Made by a program: the position numbers and the translations under genes. Of a stretch of DNA of 64,000 nucleotides, positions 1 to 10,159 are shown in pieces. The stretch lies in contig JBDZVI010000007.1 in assembly GCA_040255585.1 (NCBI GenBank), forward strand, positions 4,990 to 68,989, given 5' to 3'. The notes under the pieces are model-generated. The model ran no database searches. It was not told the origin of the DNA and was given only the letters and a program-made list of their open reading frames with translations. Numbering within the stretch: position 1 is the stretch's first letter; every line of letters begins with the position of its first letter. Source of the stretch: JAAYYF01 sp040255585. GTDB taxonomy: Bacteria > Deinococcota > Deinococci > Deinococcales > Trueperaceae.

Positions 1-1
1 C

Positions 2-133
2 GTCGTACCGGTCGTGTTCGGGTCGGGCAAGCGCTATTTCGGGTCGGTCGACGCGCAGCGCCTGTTGGAGGACCCTGACGAGGTGATCCGGGGCAACCGG
101 GTGCTTCACATGCGGTTCTCCGTGCGTCGTTGA
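2..133 (+). CDS. DHFR/RibD C-terminal-like reductase, 3' end only
   Basis: The window opens inside this gene; 43 codons precede the TGA at 131-133. The visible end contains VVFGSGKRYFG, a stretch rich in Asp and Glu, and GNRVLHMRFSVRR at the terminus. This resembles the last strands of dihydrofolate-reductase-family proteins (RibD C-terminal fold), where a VPVV-G-GxRxF segment precedes a closing beta strand. The substrate cannot be judged from this fragment; many members are uncharacterised NADPH-dependent reductases. A hairpin terminator follows 28 bases later. Confidence 0.6.
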   Translation, partial: VVPVVFGSGKRYFGSVDAQRLLEDPDEVIRGNRVLHMRFSVRR

Positions 134-160
134 TAGTCCTCACGCACGGCACGAGGCGAA

Positions 161-192
161 CGCCCGAACCTGGTTATCCGGTTCGGGCGTTT
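161..192 (+). terminator. Intrinsic terminator of the DHFR-like gene
   Basis: Perfect 10-bp stem CGCCCGAACC / GGTTCGGGCG with a 9-nt loop, followed by TTT. It sits 28 nt after the stop codon in the sense orientation. Confidence 0.75.
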
Positions 193-194
193 CC

Positions 195-211
195 GATGTC
201 CTTAAGACATC
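195..211 (-). terminator. Possible weak terminator after tRNA-Pro
   Basis: Six-bp stem GATGTC/GACATC around an AT-rich loop, 5 nt beyond the 3' end of the tRNA on the minus strand. The stem is short and no U tract follows. Confidence 0.3.
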
Positions 212-215
212 TCGC

Positions 216-292
216 TGGTCGGGGTGGCCGGATTTGAACCGACGACCACTTGACCCCCAGTCAAGTGCGCTACCAGGCTGCGCTACACCCCG
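216..292 (-). tRNA. tRNA-Pro (anticodon GGG)
   Basis: On the minus strand the sequence folds as a cloverleaf. The acceptor CGGGGTG pairs with CACCCCG, the D-arm reads AGCGCAGCCTGGTAGCGC, and the anticodon stem CTTGA/TCAAG holds the loop CTGGGGG, giving anticodon GGG at the centre. The T-arm carries GGTTCGAATCC. The discriminator A and an encoded CCA end complete 77 nt. It would read CCC and CCU proline codons. No clear promoter is visible in the 85 nt up to the neighbouring gene. Confidence 0.97.
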
Positions 293-377
293 CTACTGCC
301 GCGCCGGCGCGAAGCCGGCCAACGGGCGTCCTCGCGAGAGACGCAACCGCAAGTTTACGTGCGGGCCGAAGGCCTAG

Positions 378-1469
378 TCAATGCTTGTGGCCGGCGTGCA
401 GCTCGCCCGGCCGCAACGCCCTCTTGCCGCCGGCGAACATCATGGCCGCGATGGCCGTCGTGATGGGGACCGACAGCACGAGCCCGATGGAGCCCACCAG
501 GGTATGGACCACTTCGGTCGCCACGAGCTCGATGTTCACGGCGCGCGCGAGCGTGAAGTCGCCCATGTTGAGGAGGACGAGCAGCGGCAGGGCGGAGCCG
601 GCGTAGGCCAGCACGAGGGTGTTGACGAGCGAACCGATGTGGTCGTAGCCCACACGCATGCCAGACGAGTAGAGGCTCAGCCACGGGAGCTCGGGGTCGA
701 CGTGCGCCAGCTCGCGCACGACGCTCGCCTGCACGATGGTCGTGTCCGTCAGCGCCCCGAGCGCCCCGACGAGCAGGCCAGCCAGCAGCAGGCCGCGCAT
801 GCTCACCTGGCTGGCGCCGAAGGAGATCATCATGGCCTCCTCCGTGCCGAGGCCGGTCAGGTGGGCGAAGTGCATGAAGGCGACGCCGAGGACCATGGTC
901 ACCACGACGGCGCCGAACGTGCCGACGATGGCCGCGGTCGTAGACCAGTTGAGCCCGTGGACGAAGTAGATCGAGAGCAGGAGGATGCTGCCCGCCCCGA
1001 CGAGGCTCACCAGGATGGGGCTCCAGCCGTCGAGGATCCGCGGCACGATGAACGCGATAACGATGGCCAGGCTGGCGCTGGTGGCCACGAAGGCGCGCAG
1101 GCCCTTGAAGCGGGCCACCGCCACGCTCGTGAAGAGGAAGAGGGCGACGAGGACGAACAGCGCGGGTCGCCTGATCCAATCGACCACCACCACGGTCCTC
1201 TGCCCACCCGGTCCTTGCGAGTAGTAGAGCTCCACGTTGTCGCCGACGCGGTACGGCGTGCTCGCCGCGCCGCCGACCTCCATCGCCGCCGGCACCTCGG
1301 CCGTCACGCGTTCGCCGCTGCCGAGCCTGACGACGGCTGTCCCGCCCCCGGCGGGGTTGGTGGGGTCGGTGTAAGTCAGCTCGACGACGCGCCCCTCCAG
1401 GTAGCCGAAGTCGGCGCCTTGGGTCTGGGCGTTGGCCGCGGTAGTCAGCCAGCAGATGAGCAGGAACAT
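378..1469 (-). CDS. YibE/F family multi-pass membrane protein
   Basis: A 363-residue protein that looks exported to and embedded in the membrane. An N-terminal hydrophobic signal (FLLICWLTTAANAQ) leads to an extracytoplasmic beta-rich part of about 100 residues (GRVVELTY..., VRLGSGERVTAEVP), as in the first half of YibE/F proteins. At least seven hydrophobic helices follow. The conserved-looking cores are GASQVSMRGLLLAG, GALGALTDTTIVQAS and YDHIGSLVNTLVLAYAG, characteristic of the family. The function is unknown for the family. The ATG at 1469 has no good ribosome site, and a TTG 12 nt upstream is possible. It diverges from the Nudix gene across about 210 nt. Confidence 0.8.
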   Translation of the reverse strand: MFLLICWLTTAANAQTQGADFGYLEGRVVELTYTDPTNPAGGGTAVVRLGSGERVTAEVPAAMEVGGAASTPYRVGDNVELYYSQGPGGQRTVVVVDWIRRPALFVLVALFLFTSVAVARFKGLRAFVATSASLAIVIAFIVPRILDGWSPILVSLVGAGSILLLSIYFVHGLNWSTTAAIVGTFGAVVVTMVLGVAFMHFAHLTGLGTEEAMMISFGASQVSMRGLLLAGLLVGALGALTDTTIVQASVVRELAHVDPELPWLSLYSSGMRVGYDHIGSLVNTLVLAYAGSALPLLVLLNMGDFTLARAVNIELVATEVVHTLVGSIGLVLSVPITTAIAAMMFAGGKRALRPGELHAGHKH

Positions 1470-1646
1470 GGAGAACAACAACCAGCGGGTGCTTCGGGGG
1501 AGGCGACCCGGTGCGGGCGCCCCATGAAATGGTCGGTAGTCGTGCACGGCAGCCGGGCTCCGATCGTGTTCGCAGGCTTGCCCGAACGCGGTCCTAGGAC
1601 AGAGGCGCCCGGGTGGCTTCCGAGGATACGAAGGAGCGTTCCGCCC

Positions 1647-1673
1647 TTGCAACCGCCACCGGACCGTTATCAT
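1647..1673 (+). promoter_or_regulatory. Promoter of the Nudix gene (leaderless type)
   Basis: A -10 hexamer TATCAT (1668-1673) lies 6 nt before the GTG start at 1680, with TTGCAA (1647-1652) as a possible -35 at a short 15-nt spacing. No Shine-Dalgarno sequence is present, so transcription would begin at or next to the start codon. Confidence 0.55.
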
Positions 1674-1679
1674 CCTCGC

Positions 1680-2351
1680 GTGAGCGACCCGAGCGCGGAA
1701 CCCCTTGACGTCCTCGACGAGGCGGGCAACCACACCGGCCGCGTCAAGCCGCGAGGACAGGTGCACGCCGACGGTGACTGGCACCGGGCCATCCATATCT
1801 GGGTCGTGCGCCCCGGCGGCGCCGTGCTGGTGCAGCGCCGGTCGACCCTCAAGGACCTGGAGGGCGGCAAGCTCGACGTCAGCGTCGGCGGACACGTCCG
1901 GGCCGGGGAGCCGTTCATCGGCTCGCTTCGCGAAGCCGAGGAGGAGCTGGGCTTGGCGCTGCGGCCGGGGCAGGTCGAGTACCTTGGCACGGTCGTGAGC
2001 GTGCGCGAGTACCCCGATCTGCCGGTCCCCCTGGTCGACCGCGAGCACCAGGACGTGTACGTCACGTTCGATGACCGGGCGCTGAGCGAGTACCGTCTGC
2101 AACTGGAAGAGGTCGAGGTGGTGTACGAGGTGCCCGTGGCGCGCGCCATCGCGCTCTTCCGCCACGGCGAGCACGTCGCGGCCGCCGGATACGACTCCAT
2201 GCGCCGGCCGAGCAACGCCCTGCTGTACGAGGCCGACCTGCCCGGCCAGGGCCGGGAGCTCCTGGCGGAGTCGCTCGAGCGCGTCGCGGCCTACCTGAAC
2301 GGGGAAGGGGCGTCGGACATAGCCCAACGCCCCTTCGGATCATCGCCCTAG
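1680..2351 (+). CDS. Nudix hydrolase, IPP-isomerase-like
   Basis: A 223-residue protein starting EPLDVLDEAGNHTGR, the typical opening of Nudix proteins related to isopentenyl-diphosphate isomerase and YfcD. The Nudix box is seen around residues 75-97, with GGHVRAGEPFIGSLREAEEELGL giving G-x5-E-x7-REAEEELG and the metal-binding Glu residues. The long C-terminal half (HQDVYVTFDD..., LEEVEVVYEVP) fits the same subfamily. The likely reaction is hydrolysis of a nucleoside- or prenyl-type diphosphate; the substrate cannot be named. The GTG start is chosen because the protein family begins there and a -10 element stands 6 nt before it. Confidence 0.85.
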   Translation: MSDPSAEPLDVLDEAGNHTGRVKPRGQVHADGDWHRAIHIWVVRPGGAVLVQRRSTLKDLEGGKLDVSVGGHVRAGEPFIGSLREAEEELGLALRPGQVEYLGTVVSVREYPDLPVPLVDREHQDVYVTFDDRALSEYRLQLEEVEVVYEVPVARAIALFRHGEHVAAAGYDSMRRPSNALLYEADLPGQGRELLAESLERVAAYLNGEGASDIAQRPFGSSP

Positions 2352-2360
2352 CTGCCCAGA

Positions 2361-2418
2361 CCGAAGCGCTGCGCCCATGAGGGCCGCTTCGGGAGCGCCG
2401 ACGTGGCGTGCGGCGCTC
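2361..2418. terminator. Paired stem-loops between convergent genes
   Basis: Two hairpins lie between the Nudix stop and the rnj stop: CCGAAGCG/CGCTTCGG (2361-2392) and GAGCGCCG/CGGCGCTC (2393-2418). Neither has a U tract, but the position between converging genes suits a bidirectional terminator. Confidence 0.4.
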
Positions 2419-2425
2419 GGGGCGC

Positions 2426-4465
<2,040 letters not shown>

Positions 4466-4491
4466 GTTCTGTTCCTCTATCTATCCGTGTC

Positions 4492-6696
4492 TTAGAAACG
4501 ATCGCGCCTCGGGCCGCGGTCGCGGCCGTTCCGGTCGCGCCGCTCGCCACGATCGCCGCCAGGTCCGCGGCGCGGGCCGCGCGGGGCGATCTTGCCTTCC
4601 AGTTCGGGGCGGACCAAGTCGATCTTGCCCCGCTCGTCGATGCCGTTGACCTTGACCTTCAGCCTGTCGCCCTGCTTGAGGAAGTCCTCGACGTTCTCCA
4701 CGCGCTCCTCGGCGATCTGGCTGATATGCAACAGGCCGTCCGTGCCGGGGAAGAGCGTGATGAAGGCGCCGAACTCGGTCGTCTTGGCGACCACGCCGTC
4801 GTACTCCTTGCCGACCTCGGCCGAGGCGGTGAGCGCCTCGATCTGGGCCTTGACGGCCCTCGCGGCGGTCGAGTCCTCGGAGTAGATGCGCACGGTGCCG
4901 TCCTCTTGCACCTCGACGGTGGCGCCCATGGCCTCGAGCTCGCGGATCTGCTTGCCGCCGGGCCCGATGACCGTGCCGATCTTGTCGACGGGGATCTTGA
5001 CCTGCAGGATCCTCGGCGCGCGCGCGGAGATCTCGGTGCGCGGCGCCGCGAGCGTCTTGGCCATCTCGCCGAGGATGTGCAGACGGCCGATGCGCGCCTG
5101 CGCGAGCGCCTCACGCATGACGGCGGCCGTGATGCCGCCGATCTTGATATCCATCTGCAGCGCCGTGACGCCGTCCGCCGTGCCCGTGACCTTGAAGTCC
5201 ATGTCGCCGAGCGCGTCCTCGGAGCCGAGGATGTCGGTGAGGATCCGGTACGACGAGCCTTCCATCACCAGACCCATCGCGATGCCGGCGACGGGCGCCC
5301 TGAGGGGCACGCCGGCGTCCATGAGGGCGAGGCAGCCCGAGCAGACGGTGGCCATGGAGGACGAGCCGTTCGACTCCAGGGTCTCGCCGACCACGCGGAT
5401 GACGTAGGGGAACTCCTCCTGGCTCGGCATGACGTCGAGCAGGGCGCGGCGCGCCAGGTTGCCGTGGCCGAGCTCGCGCCGGCCGGTCCCCCTGAGGCGC
5501 TTGACCTCGCCGGTGGAGTACGGCGGGAAGTTGTAGTGCAGCATGAACTCCTCGCTGGAGTCCAGGGTCAGGTCGTCGACGAGACGGTTGTCGCGGCCCG
5601 TGCCGAGCGTGGCCACGCCAAGGACCTGCGTCTCGCCGCGCGTGAACACGGCCGAGCCGTGGGCCATCGGCAGCACGCCCGTCTCGATCCAGATCGGACG
5701 CACCTGATCCGAGCGCCGACCGTCGACCCGGAGGTTCTCCTCGAGGATGAGGCGGCGCAGCTCGGCCTTCTCGACCTTGTCGAACGCGGTCTTGTACTCC
5801 TCGACGAGCGCGGCGGCCCCGTCGGCCGAAGCGTCAGGGACGAGCCCTGCGATGATGGAGTCGCGCAGCGCCTTCACGGCCTCCGAGCGCTCGTGCTTGC
5901 CTTCCGTGAGCAGGGCGTCGCGGAGCTTGCCGGCCGAGCCGCGCCGGACGCTCTCGAGCGCTTCTTGCGAGAGCTCGACCGCCGGGGCGAAGCCGCGCTT
6001 CTCCTGGCCGATCTCGTTCCGGATGCGCTCGATGAGGGCCACGACGGGCGCGAGCTGCGCCTGCGCGAACTCGATGGCGCCGACCATGACGTCCTCGGAG
6101 AGCTCGTTGGCGGCGGCCTCGACCATGAGCACCGCGTCCTTGCTGGCGGCGACGGTCAGTTCGAGCTTGGAGCCGCCCTCGTGGAGCAGGCGCATGCTCG
6201 GGTTGGGGATGTACTCGCCGTCCGCGTAACCGACCGTGCAGCAGGCCGTCGGCCCGTTCCACGGGATGTCGGAGATGGCGAGGGCCGCCGAGGCGCCGAT
6301 GGCGGCGAGCGGGGCCGGGTCGTTGACCTGGTCGGCCGAGAGCACCGTCACGATGACCTGGACCTCGTTGCGTAGGCCCTTGGGGAAGAGGGGGCGGATC
6401 TGGCGGTCGACGATGCGCGCGTTCAGGGTCCCCTGGATGCCGGGGCGGCCTTCGCGGCGCATGAAGGAGCCAGGGATCTTGCCGATGGCGTAGTGGCGCT
6501 CCTCGTACTCGACCGTGAGGGGGAGGAACGGCACGGGCGAGGCGCTGTCGTTCATCTGGGCCGTGACCAGCACGAGCGTGTCGCCGTAGCGCACGGTCAC
6601 GCTGCCGGATACCTGCTTGGCGAGCTTGCCCGTCTCGATGACCAGCTCGCGGCCGCCGAACTGGGTGATGTACCGGTGGTGGTTAGGTAGGTTCAC
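4492..6696 (-). CDS. pnp: Polyribonucleotide nucleotidyltransferase (PNPase)
   Basis: A 734-residue PNPase, the phosphorolytic 3'-5' exoribonuclease. Two RNase PH-like halves are visible. The first begins FGGRELVIETGKLAKQ with YEERHYAIGKIPGSFMRREGRP. The second carries GRRELGHGNLARRALLDVMP, SNGSSSMATVCSG and MDFKVTGTADGVTALQMDIK. A KH domain (KIGTVIGPGGKQIRELE) and an S1 domain (GVVAKTTEFGAFITLFPGTDG) follow. The last 35 residues are an Arg/Gly/Asp-rich tail. The GTG start at 6696 is set by AAAGGAGAG 4 nt upstream. The rpsO-pnp order is conserved across bacteria. Confidence 0.98.
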   Translation of the reverse strand: MNLPNHHRYITQFGGRELVIETGKLAKQVSGSVTVRYGDTLVLVTAQMNDSASPVPFLPLTVEYEERHYAIGKIPGSFMRREGRPGIQGTLNARIVDRQIRPLFPKGLRNEVQVIVTVLSADQVNDPAPLAAIGASAALAISDIPWNGPTACCTVGYADGEYIPNPSMRLLHEGGSKLELTVAASKDAVLMVEAAANELSEDVMVGAIEFAQAQLAPVVALIERIRNEIGQEKRGFAPAVELSQEALESVRRGSAGKLRDALLTEGKHERSEAVKALRDSIIAGLVPDASADGAAALVEEYKTAFDKVEKAELRRLILEENLRVDGRRSDQVRPIWIETGVLPMAHGSAVFTRGETQVLGVATLGTGRDNRLVDDLTLDSSEEFMLHYNFPPYSTGEVKRLRGTGRRELGHGNLARRALLDVMPSQEEFPYVIRVVGETLESNGSSSMATVCSGCLALMDAGVPLRAPVAGIAMGLVMEGSSYRILTDILGSEDALGDMDFKVTGTADGVTALQMDIKIGGITAAVMREALAQARIGRLHILGEMAKTLAAPRTEISARAPRILQVKIPVDKIGTVIGPGGKQIRELEAMGATVEVQEDGTVRIYSEDSTAARAVKAQIEALTASAEVGKEYDGVVAKTTEFGAFITLFPGTDGLLHISQIAEERVENVEDFLKQGDRLKVKVNGIDERGKIDLVRPELEGKIAPRGPRRGPGGDRGERRDRNGRDRGPRRDRF

Positions 6697-6761
6697 TGTC
6701 TCTCCTTTGTTCTTCCGCTTCGTTGCCCGCTGTCATGGCCATGAGCAGACCATGTGTGAAC

Positions 6762-6785
6762 GGCGAGGCCGTGTTTGGCCTCGCC
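6762..6785 (-). terminator. Hairpin in the rpsO-pnp spacer
   Basis: Perfect 9-bp stem GGCGAGGCC/GGCCTCGCC with a 6-nt loop. It lies in the 213-nt gap after rpsO and before pnp on the minus strand. It has no U tract, so it could attenuate or process the rpsO-pnp transcript (as the RNase III site does in E. coli) instead of ending it. Confidence 0.5.
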
Positions 6786-6909
6786 GCAGGTGCCAAGTTC
6801 GGTTAGGCGCACTCGCGCCTTTCTGAGTGTAGGCCGCCGGGCTCGGACGCCGCGGCCATGGGGTGGTATCGACCTCGCCCCGGAGGGCTCGTCCTGCTCG
6901 AAGTCCGGC

Positions 6910-7179
6910 TCAGCGGCGGAGTCCGAGGTTGGCGATCAGTTCCTTGTAGGCGTCGTAGTCGGTGCGTTCCAGGTACGAGAGGAGGCGCTTGCGCTTGCCG
7001 ACCATCATGAGAAGGCCGCGGCGGCCGTGATGGTCCTTCTTGTGGTTCTGGAGGTGGGCGCTGAGCTCCTCGATGCGCTTCGTGAGGAGCGCCACCTGGA
7101 CGGGGGCGGACCCGGTGTCCTGTGCGTCCTTGCCGTAACGCTCGATGACCTCGAGCTTCTGTTCTGCGTTCATCGGCAT
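6910..7179 (-). CDS. rpsO: 30S ribosomal protein S15
   Basis: An 89-residue S15, the usual length. It binds 16S rRNA at the central domain three-way junction. Recognisable segments are GSAPVQVALLTKRIEELSAHLQNHKKDHHGRRGLLMMVGKRKRLLSYL and the terminal YKELIANLGLRR. Of two in-frame ATGs near the start, the first (7179) is preferred because an AAAGGTAG ribosome site stands 7 nt before it. It lies upstream of pnp in the conserved order. Confidence 0.98.
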   Translation of the reverse strand: MPMNAEQKLEVIERYGKDAQDTGSAPVQVALLTKRIEELSAHLQNHKKDHHGRRGLLMMVGKRKRLLSYLERTDYDAYKELIANLGLRR

Positions 7180-7260
7180 GTTCGTCTACCTTTCAAAATC
7201 GTCTTTCCCGAGCCGGATCCGCTTGCCTTCGTCGATACCGGCCAAGGTGTCAACCGATGG

Positions 7261-7269
7261 ATTGTAGCA
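7261..7269 (-). promoter_or_regulatory. Extended -10 promoter element for rpsO
   Basis: TGC-TACAAT on the minus strand is an extended -10 (TGnTATAAT-like) in the 103-nt gap upstream of rpsO. The implied leader is about 75 nt. The -35 region is poor, as is common with extended -10 promoters. Confidence 0.45.
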
Positions 7270-7282
7270 CGTGATCGCGGGG

Positions 7283-9298
7283 TCAGGGGTGGGCCTCGAA
7301 CCAACCCACGATCGCCTCGAGCCGCGCGATGCGCCTGTCCGGCCTGCCGGAGCGCGAAAGCTCGTGCCCCTCGCCCGGCACGCGGAAGAACTCGGTCTCC
7401 ACCTTCCCGAGGTGCTTGAGCACCGAGAAGAGCTGCTCGGCCTGCTCGATCGGGCAGCGGTAGTCCTCCTCCGAGTGCACGATGAGGAGGGGCGTCTCGA
7501 TCTTGTCGGCGTACTTGATGGGGCTCTGGCGCCAGAGCGCCTCGACGTCGCCCCATGGCACGCCAGCCAACTCGCGGTTCACGAACCACGGCCCGATATC
7601 CGACGTGCCGTACATGCTCGTCCAGTTGCTGATGCTGCGCTGGGTGACGGCCGACCTGAAGCGCGTCGTCTGACCGATCAGCCAGTTCGTCATGAAGCCG
7701 CCGTAGCTGCCGCCGGTGAGGTGGAGCGGCGCCTTCTTGCTGCCGAGGCGCGCCGCTCCGGCCTCGGCGAAGGCCATCACGTCGTTGGCATCCACCGAGC
7801 CGTACCGCCCGAGCATGCTCGTGGCGAAGGTGTGGCCGTAACTGCTGCTCCCGCGCGGGTTGCCGAAGATCACGGCGTAGCCCCGCGCGGCCAGTAGCTG
7901 GAACTCGAACTGGAAGCCGTAGCCGTAGTTCGTGTGCGGCCCGCCGTGAACCTCGACCACCGCGGCGCCGTCCTTGCGGGGCGACGTTGGGCGCAAGACC
8001 CAGTAAGGCGCCGCGACTTCGCCCGCCGCGAACGGTCCGGTCGGCGACAGGAGCTCGAGCCGTCTGCACCAGGCATCGTTCGCGTGGCTGAGCCGCGCTT
8101 CGCGCCCGCCGGCGAGGAGCGCGCTCACCTCGCCGGGGCGGTCGGGGGTCTCGGAGATGAGGAGCGCCGTCACGTCGCCTGGCGCCGCCGGCGTCGCGAA
8201 CGCCGTGACGACCCGACCGCTCGCCGCGATGGTGGCCGGTGCCGCGAGCGGTGCCAGCGCGCCGTCGAGCGTGAGGCGCGCCAGGCCGCTCGCGCCGCCG
8301 TCGTTGACGAGCACGGTGAGAGCCGAGCTGTCGGCGCTCCACGTCGGTCCGAACGGATAGGCCCCGAGGCGGCTGTCGCCGCCGGCGCTCGGGGGCGTCG
8401 CGACGTCGCCCGTGAGGAGGCGGGGCTTGGCGCGTTCGGCGCGGGCGTCCAGGAGCCAGACGCCGCCTTCGGCGGCCACGTCGTCCTGACGTTGGCTGGC
8501 CGTGTAGGCCAGCCAGGCGCCGTCCGGCGACGGTTGCAGGGAGGACAGCCCGATGAGGTCCTTGGCGCGGACGCTGGCGGCGCCCGTGCTCAGCTCGAAG
8601 AGCACGATGTCGGCTCGGAACTCGCCCGCCGCCCGCTCGCCGGAGGGAACGGCCAGCCACACGGACTCGCCGTCCGGCGCGAACGCGAGCAGGCGCGGCG
8701 ACTCGGTGAGGTCGGTGACCCGACGCGGCTCGCCCTTGGCTAGGTCGAGGAGGTAGAGCTGCGCCGTCGCCTGCGCGATGACGCCAGCGCCGTCGCCGCG
8801 CCAGTAGCGCCTGACGATGCGCCGCGGCTGGCCGTTCTTGGCGGCGACTTCCTCGTGCTCACCGAGGCTCAGGTAGGCGATCCGCTCTCCGCCCGGGGCC
8901 CACGCGAACGCGAACACGCCGGCCTTGTGGCTGGTGAGCCGCTCCGGCTCACCTCCGCCGACCGGCATGACGTGCAACTGCGGCGGAGAGCCGGCCTCCG
9001 AGCTGCGCAGGAACGCGAGCTTGGCGGCGTCGGGGGAGAAGCGCGGCGCCCTGTCGCCGTACTCGCCGCGCGTGAACTCGGTGGGTTGGCGCCTCGCGAG
9101 GTTAGTCAGCGGCCGGAGGTGGATCCGGCTCCGGTAGCGGGGCGGGGCGTAAGGCTTGCCGCCCGCCACGGTCGGGTCGCCGACGGCGGGGACGACGTCG
9201 GTCTGCACCCACGCCGCCAGGCGGCCGTCGGCCGAGACCTGCACGTCGGAGACCGTGCGCATCGTGAGGAGGTCGCTGCTCTTCGGTGGTCTTGCCAT
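7283..9298 (-). CDS. S9 family prolyl oligopeptidase / acylaminoacyl-peptidase
   Basis: A 671-residue serine peptidase. The N-terminal two-thirds is a beta-propeller with WD40-like PD40 repeats (RAPRFSPDAAKLAFLRS, FAFAWAPGGERIAYLS, PSPDGAWLAYTA). The C-terminal alpha/beta hydrolase carries the nucleophile in GGSYGGFMTNW (Ser near 531), Asp near 612 in VHSEEDYRCP and His near 645 in GEGHELSRSGRP. HGGPHTNYG forms the oxyanion region. There is no signal peptide, so it is cytoplasmic and probably degrades short peptides or acylated amino acids. It lies 48 nt downstream of rlmB on the same strand. Confidence 0.93.
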   Translation of the reverse strand: MARPPKSSDLLTMRTVSDVQVSADGRLAAWVQTDVVPAVGDPTVAGGKPYAPPRYRSRIHLRPLTNLARRQPTEFTRGEYGDRAPRFSPDAAKLAFLRSSEAGSPPQLHVMPVGGGEPERLTSHKAGVFAFAWAPGGERIAYLSLGEHEEVAAKNGQPRRIVRRYWRGDGAGVIAQATAQLYLLDLAKGEPRRVTDLTESPRLLAFAPDGESVWLAVPSGERAAGEFRADIVLFELSTGAASVRAKDLIGLSSLQPSPDGAWLAYTASQRQDDVAAEGGVWLLDARAERAKPRLLTGDVATPPSAGGDSRLGAYPFGPTWSADSSALTVLVNDGGASGLARLTLDGALAPLAAPATIAASGRVVTAFATPAAPGDVTALLISETPDRPGEVSALLAGGREARLSHANDAWCRRLELLSPTGPFAAGEVAAPYWVLRPTSPRKDGAAVVEVHGGPHTNYGYGFQFEFQLLAARGYAVIFGNPRGSSSYGHTFATSMLGRYGSVDANDVMAFAEAGAARLGSKKAPLHLTGGSYGGFMTNWLIGQTTRFRSAVTQRSISNWTSMYGTSDIGPWFVNRELAGVPWGDVEALWRQSPIKYADKIETPLLIVHSEEDYRCPIEQAEQLFSVLKHLGKVETEFFRVPGEGHELSRSGRPDRRIARLEAIVGWFEAHP

Positions 9299-9346
9299 GT
9301 AGTTACGACCGTTCCGCGCCGCGACGGCGCATGTGATTCCTGGCGA

Positions 9347-10072
9347 TCAGCGCCCGCGACCGACGCCGATCGCGTACAACAGGATGCCGGCAGCCACGCC
9401 CGCGTTCAGCGAGCCGACCTTGCCTGACAGGGGGATGGCCACGAGCTCGTCGCACCGCTCGCGCACGAGGCGCCGCATCCCGTCGCCTTCGGAGCCGATT
9501 ACCAGGGCTACGGGGCGGCGCCAATCGACCTCGCCGGGCACGCTCGTGGCTGCCGCGTCGGCGCCGTAGACCCACACGCCGCGTTCCTTGAGCTCCTCGA
9601 TCGTGCGGGGCAGGTTCGTCACGACGACGAGGGGCACGTGCGCCGTCGCGCCCGCGGCCGCCTTGACGACGACCGCCGTGAGGGGGGCGGAGCGGCGCTC
9701 TTCCATCACCACGCCGTGGGCTCCAAGCGCCTCGGCGCTGCGGATGATGGCGCCGACGTTGCGCGGGTCCGTCAGGTGATCGAGGAGCACGACGAGGAGT
9801 TCCTCGCCGCGCCGCGCCGCCCGTTCGAACACGGCGTCCATGTCGACGGTCTTGACCTCAGGCAGCAGCGCCGCCACCCCCTGGTGCTGGGTCGTCTTGA
9901 GCACCTGGTCGAGCTGGATGCGCGGGACCTCGTCTAGGCGCACGTTAGCCGCGGCGGCGGCCCGCTTGAGCTCCTTCAGGATGGCTGGCTGTACACCGCG
10001 GGCCACGGCCACCTGCTCGACCTGGGCGTCGCGCATGGCCTCGAGCACGGCGTTGCGACCGTAGATCCACAT
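9347..10072 (-). CDS. rlmB: 23S rRNA 2'-O-ribose methyltransferase, RlmB/TrmH (SpoU) family
   Basis: A 241-residue SPOUT methyltransferase using S-adenosylmethionine. It has an N-terminal RNA-substrate-binding domain (WIYGRNAVLEAMRDAQ, residues 1-70). The knotted catalytic domain follows with motif 1 LDHLTDPRNVGAIIRSAEALGAHG, motif 2 LVIGSEGDGMRRLVRERCD and motif 3 IPLSGKVGSLNAGVAAGILLY. These motifs fit RlmB, which methylates G2251 of 23S rRNA, although other SpoU members are not excluded. The ATG at 10072 is preferred over a TTG at 10081 because a perfect-looking -10 (TATATT) covers that TTG. Confidence 0.9.
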   Translation of the reverse strand: MWIYGRNAVLEAMRDAQVEQVAVARGVQPAILKELKRAAAAANVRLDEVPRIQLDQVLKTTQHQGVAALLPEVKTVDMDAVFERAARRGEELLVVLLDHLTDPRNVGAIIRSAEALGAHGVVMEERRSAPLTAVVVKAAAGATAHVPLVVVTNLPRTIEELKERGVWVYGADAAATSVPGEVDWRRPVALVIGSEGDGMRRLVRERCDELVAIPLSGKVGSLNAGVAAGILLYAIGVGRGR

Positions 10073-10079
10073 GCGACCC

Positions 10080-10085
10080 AATATA
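10080..10085 (-). promoter_or_regulatory. -10 element of a leaderless rlmB promoter
   Basis: TATATT on the minus strand ends 7 nt before the rlmB ATG (10072). No Shine-Dalgarno sequence fits in that gap. This element decides the start codon. Confidence 0.6.
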
Positions 10086-10159
10086 CGTGCGCGATGGTCG
10101 GCGGTCGGGCGGGACGGTCGCCGGGCCGGGGTGGGCGGTGCCGGCGACGGGGTAGACCG

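Noticed and set aside
381..1679. Long open frame on the plus strand running into the Nudix gene
   Set aside because: It is antisense to the YibE/F gene and rich in His, Glu, Asp and Arg as expected from the complementary strand of a GC-rich gene. Only the part after 1680 has protein-like conservation.
4726..6375. 549-codon open frame antisense to pnp
   Set aside because: It has the Arg/Glu/Val/Leu/Asp-heavy composition of a GC-rich shadow frame and no domain, while pnp on the other strand is unmistakable.
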